Origin: JAFGNB01 sp050304135
GTDB taxonomy: Bacteria > Fibrobacterota > Chitinivibrionia > Chitinivibrionales > Chitinispirillaceae
Reading direction: 5' to 3'
NCBI GenBank assembly: GCA_050304135.1
Contig: JBNLDC010000002.1
Location: forward strand, 55,180 to 119,179
Length of the DNA stretch: 64,000 nt
Shown: positions 61,855 through 64,000 of the stretch, one piece after another
Position numbering within the stretch: the stretch's first letter is position 1
Layout of the letters: each line of letters starts with the position of its first letter
Translations under genes and position numbers: made by a program
Notes under the pieces: generated by a model
Seen by the model: the letters and a program-made list of their open reading frames with translations, nothing else
Databases searched by the model: none
Told to the model about the DNA's origin: nothing

Positions 61855-61949
61855 GACCCGGTTCCTTGCGAAAACGGGAGAAAGGTCGTATTTTTGATGG
61901 CTATTTGTGGCAAAGAGACTCTTTGTCAATAGAGGCGTTGGAGGTTCGT

Positions 61950-63623
61950 TTGATAAAAACAGGTGCACAGATTCTTGTTGATGCACTCATTCAGGAAGGG
62001 GTGAAGGTCGTCTTCGGCTACCCCGGTGGGGTGGTCATCCCGATATTCGATGTTCTTTACGATACAAAAGAACTCAATTTTATTCTGACACGCCATGAAC
62101 AGGCTGCGGCACATGCGGCGGACGGGTATGCCCGTGCGACCGGTGACGTGGGGGTCTGTATTGCGACGTCGGGACCCGGAGCCACCAATCTTGTCACCGG
62201 TATCGCAACCGCGTATCTCGATTCAATACCAATGGTGGCCATTTCAGGCCAGGTTGCTTCGCCGCTTCTTGGAACCGATGCTTTTCAGGAAGCCGATGTC
62301 GTTGGGATCACCCGGTCTATCACCAAGCATAATTTTCTGGTGAAGACGATTGAAGAGTTGCCGGTGATGCTCAAGCAGGCGTTTCACATCGCACAGACAG
62401 GAAGACCCGGACCGGTACTGATAGATATCCCGGTGGATGTCACCCGTGCGGTGATGGAAAATTACGTCTACCCCGATTCCGTTTCAATCCGCAGTTACCG
62501 GCCCAACGTTGTGGGACATATGCGGCAGATAAAAAAGGCGGCGGAGGCGATTAACAGTGCTAAAAAACCGTTACTGTTCACCGGTGGCGGTATCATTCAC
62601 AGCAGTGCTCATGCGGAGCTCCTTGCACTGGCCGGAAAGACGAACATACCTGTTACCACAACACTCATGGGGCTCGGCGGTTTTCCGGGAAATCACCCGC
62701 TTTTTATCGGGATGCCGGGAATGCACGGATCAAAGACCGCGAATTTCGCACTTCAGGAGTGTGACCTCCTGATCTCCGTCGGAGCACGCTTTGACGACCG
62801 GGTGACCGGGTATGTGGCGAAGTTCGCGCCGAATGCGTCGATTATACATATGGATATAGATCCCGCGGCGATCTCGAAAATTATAAAGGTCGATATTCCG
62901 GTGGTGGGTGATGCGAAAAATATTCTTGCATCGCTCATACCGCTCGCGAACGAGCGCCAGCCCGACGAATGGAACCGGCAGGTTGACGACTGGCGCGGGG
63001 ATGCACTGTTCTCCTTTACTGATTCTTCGAGCGAGATCAAGCCGCAGGCGGTGATCACCGCGCTTTACCGCCTTACCGGCGGTGATGCGGTAATCGCAAC
63101 CGAGGTGGGCCAGCATCAGATGTGGACGGCACAGTATTACCGATTTTCGGAGCCGCGCCGGTTATTGACCTCCGGTGGTCTCGGTACCATGGGATTCGGG
63201 ATGCCGGCGGCAATGGGGGCCGCGATGGCCAATCCGCAGCGACCGGTTATTGATGTTGCGGGAGATGGCTCCATCCAGATGAATATCCAGGAGTTGGCAA
63301 CTGCAAGACAGTATAAATGCCCGGTGAAGGTTGCAATTTTGAATAACGGCTATCTGGGGATGGTCAGACAGTGGCAGGAACTATTTTATGGTAAGCGTTA
63401 CGCAGGCACAGACCTTGAAGTTTCTCCTGATTTTGTGAAATTGGCACAGGCATATGGTGCTGTCGGGTTACGGGCGACCAAGGTCAGTGAAGTTGAGCCT
63501 GTTATTAAGGAAGCGCTGGCAACTGATAATACAGTTTTTATGGACTTTGTAATTGCCCGGGAGGAAGGAGTCTACCCAATGGTACCAGCAGGTAAGGCTA
63601 CAACCGAAATGCTCTTGGCGTGA
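61950..63623 (+). CDS. ilvB: acetolactate synthase large subunit
   Basis: A 557-residue thiamine-diphosphate enzyme making acetolactate for valine and leucine (and acetohydroxybutyrate for isoleucine). It starts KTGAQILVDALIQEGVKVVFGYPGG after a TTG at 61950, five bases behind GGAGG; the frame extends upstream to 61866 but this is the family start. The catalytic Glu is in TRHEQAAAHAADGYARA (Glu ~50). GDGSIQMNIQELATARQYKCPVKVAILNNGYLGMVRQWQ is the thiamine-pyrophosphate site. It lies 95 bases after the attenuator. The last ~90 codons are more AT-rich than the rest. Confidence 0.97.
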   Translation: MIKTGAQILVDALIQEGVKVVFGYPGGVVIPIFDVLYDTKELNFILTRHEQAAAHAADGYARATGDVGVCIATSGPGATNLVTGIATAYLDSIPMVAISGQVASPLLGTDAFQEADVVGITRSITKHNFLVKTIEELPVMLKQAFHIAQTGRPGPVLIDIPVDVTRAVMENYVYPDSVSIRSYRPNVVGHMRQIKKAAEAINSAKKPLLFTGGGIIHSSAHAELLALAGKTNIPVTTTLMGLGGFPGNHPLFIGMPGMHGSKTANFALQECDLLISVGARFDDRVTGYVAKFAPNASIIHMDIDPAAISKIIKVDIPVVGDAKNILASLIPLANERQPDEWNRQVDDWRGDALFSFTDSSSEIKPQAVITALYRLTGGDAVIATEVGQHQMWTAQYYRFSEPRRLLTSGGLGTMGFGMPAAMGAAMANPQRPVIDVAGDGSIQMNIQELATARQYKCPVKVAILNNGYLGMVRQWQELFYGKRYAGTDLEVSPDFVKLAQAYGAVGLRATKVSEVEPVIKEALATDNTVFMDFVIAREEGVYPMVPAGKATTEMLLA

Positions 63624-63678
63624 TTTTTTACAAATCAGTTTCCCAATAAGATTGGATAAATTAAAAAAGGAAATCGAA

Positions 63679-64000
63679 ATGAAACATACCATTTCTGTTT
63701 TATTACAAAACAAACCCGGTGTTCTGTCTAGAGTCACAGGTCTTTTCAGTGGACGCGGTTTTAATATAGAAAGTCTCTCCGTTGCAGAGACACTTGATCC
63801 TGCAGTTTCCTGTCTGACCCTGGTTACTCGTGGACCCGATCCCATTATAGAGCAGATAACGAAGCAATTGCATAAATTGATTGATGTGATCAAGGTTGTT
63901 GATATCGGTGAGTCAGAATATGTTGAACGGGAAATGGCGCTTATCCGAGTAAAGGCGGAATCTCATACCCGTGCAGAGGTGTTGAGAATAATAGATATTT
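63679..64000 (+). CDS. ilvN: acetolactate synthase small (regulatory) subunit, 3' cut off by the window end
   Basis: The frame is open from ATG 63679 (AAGGA upstream) to the window edge, with 107 residues visible. It opens with the ACT-domain start HTISVLLQNKPGVLSRVTGLFSGRGFNIESLSV, the valine-binding regulatory domain of IlvN/IlvH, and continues with the YVEREMALIRVKA link to the second domain. It follows ilvB by 55 bases and should be under the same attenuator. It controls ilvB activity by feedback. Confidence 0.95.
   Translation, partial: MKHTISVLLQNKPGVLSRVTGLFSGRGFNIESLSVAETLDPAVSCLTLVTRGPDPIIEQITKQLHKLIDVIKVVDIGESEYVEREMALIRVKAESHTRAEVLRIIDI

Overview
The window looks like a chromosome segment of a Gram-negative, flagellated bacterium, most probably from the Fibrobacterota (Chitinispirillum/Chitinivibrio side). 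This is inferred from gene content, not from a marker-gene tree. The main pointers are a TIGR02147-family regulator next to large surface lipoproteins, a SprA-N-like lipoprotein and a degenerate C-terminal sorting domain (both suggesting type IX secretion), an LptD-type outer-membrane assembly protein, an archaeal/bacterial A/V-type ATPase operon, flagellin with FliS, and a DnaE-type replicase. Base composition is roughly balanced, with several AT-rich stretches. I saw no rRNA, tRNA, CRISPR array, complete transposon or prophage.

Layout. 1-4.7 kb: the 3' end of a sigma-70 factor, then small or poorly known genes (SAM methyltransferase, DUF3024 protein, TIMP-like secreted protein, lipoprotein). 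5.1-13.2 kb: a minus-strand A/V-type ATPase operon in the order G/H-like, C, I, K, F, E, A, B; no central-stalk D gene is present. 13.7-20.2 kb: shikimate kinase, the SprA-N-like lipoprotein, flagellin and FliS behind a clear sigma-28 promoter, a leucine-rich-repeat protein, a GlcD-type flavoprotein and a glycyl-radical activase. 20.6-28.2 kb: an integrase-N-domain protein translationally coupled to a PP-loop ATPase, lptD-ndk, and a PEGA/FGE-like/CBM9-like trio. 28.5-36.3 kb: a Helicase_C_3-like protein coupled to dnaE, then plsC, an AT-rich membrane protein and a YhdH-type reductase. 36.5-42 kb: a DUF1905/YdeI protein and the TIGR02147 regulator with two paralogous lipoproteins. 42.4-46 kb: a flagellar rod-like protein and a hybrid histidine kinase.

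46.4-57.9 kb is a dense plus-strand housekeeping run: bifunctional-nuclease-like protein, LpoA/LivK-like protein, ftsX (without ftsE), an EnvC-like activator, holB, ricT, metG, recJ, argH. 58-61.4 kb holds secreted proteins: a lipase-like hydrolase, a small periplasmic protein, and a beta-helix/thrombospondin-3 protein. 61.7-64 kb is the branched-chain amino-acid locus ilvB-ilvN. It is preceded by a 34-codon leader peptide with a Leu-Leu-Val-Val-Val-Val-Gly-Ile-Ile-Ile run, a perfect 12-bp antiterminator pairing and a strong terminator, i.e. an ilv-type transcription attenuator.

Several intergenic gaps hold short palindromes, including three related copies built on GACGTT...AACGTC and octamer arrays of the GTGACWGG type. 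The best leads are the ilv attenuator, the TIGR02147 module with its candidate operator sites, the catalytic-domain-less integrase-like protein coupled to a PP-loop ATPase, the SprA-N-like lipoprotein, and the ATPase operon lacking a D gene.
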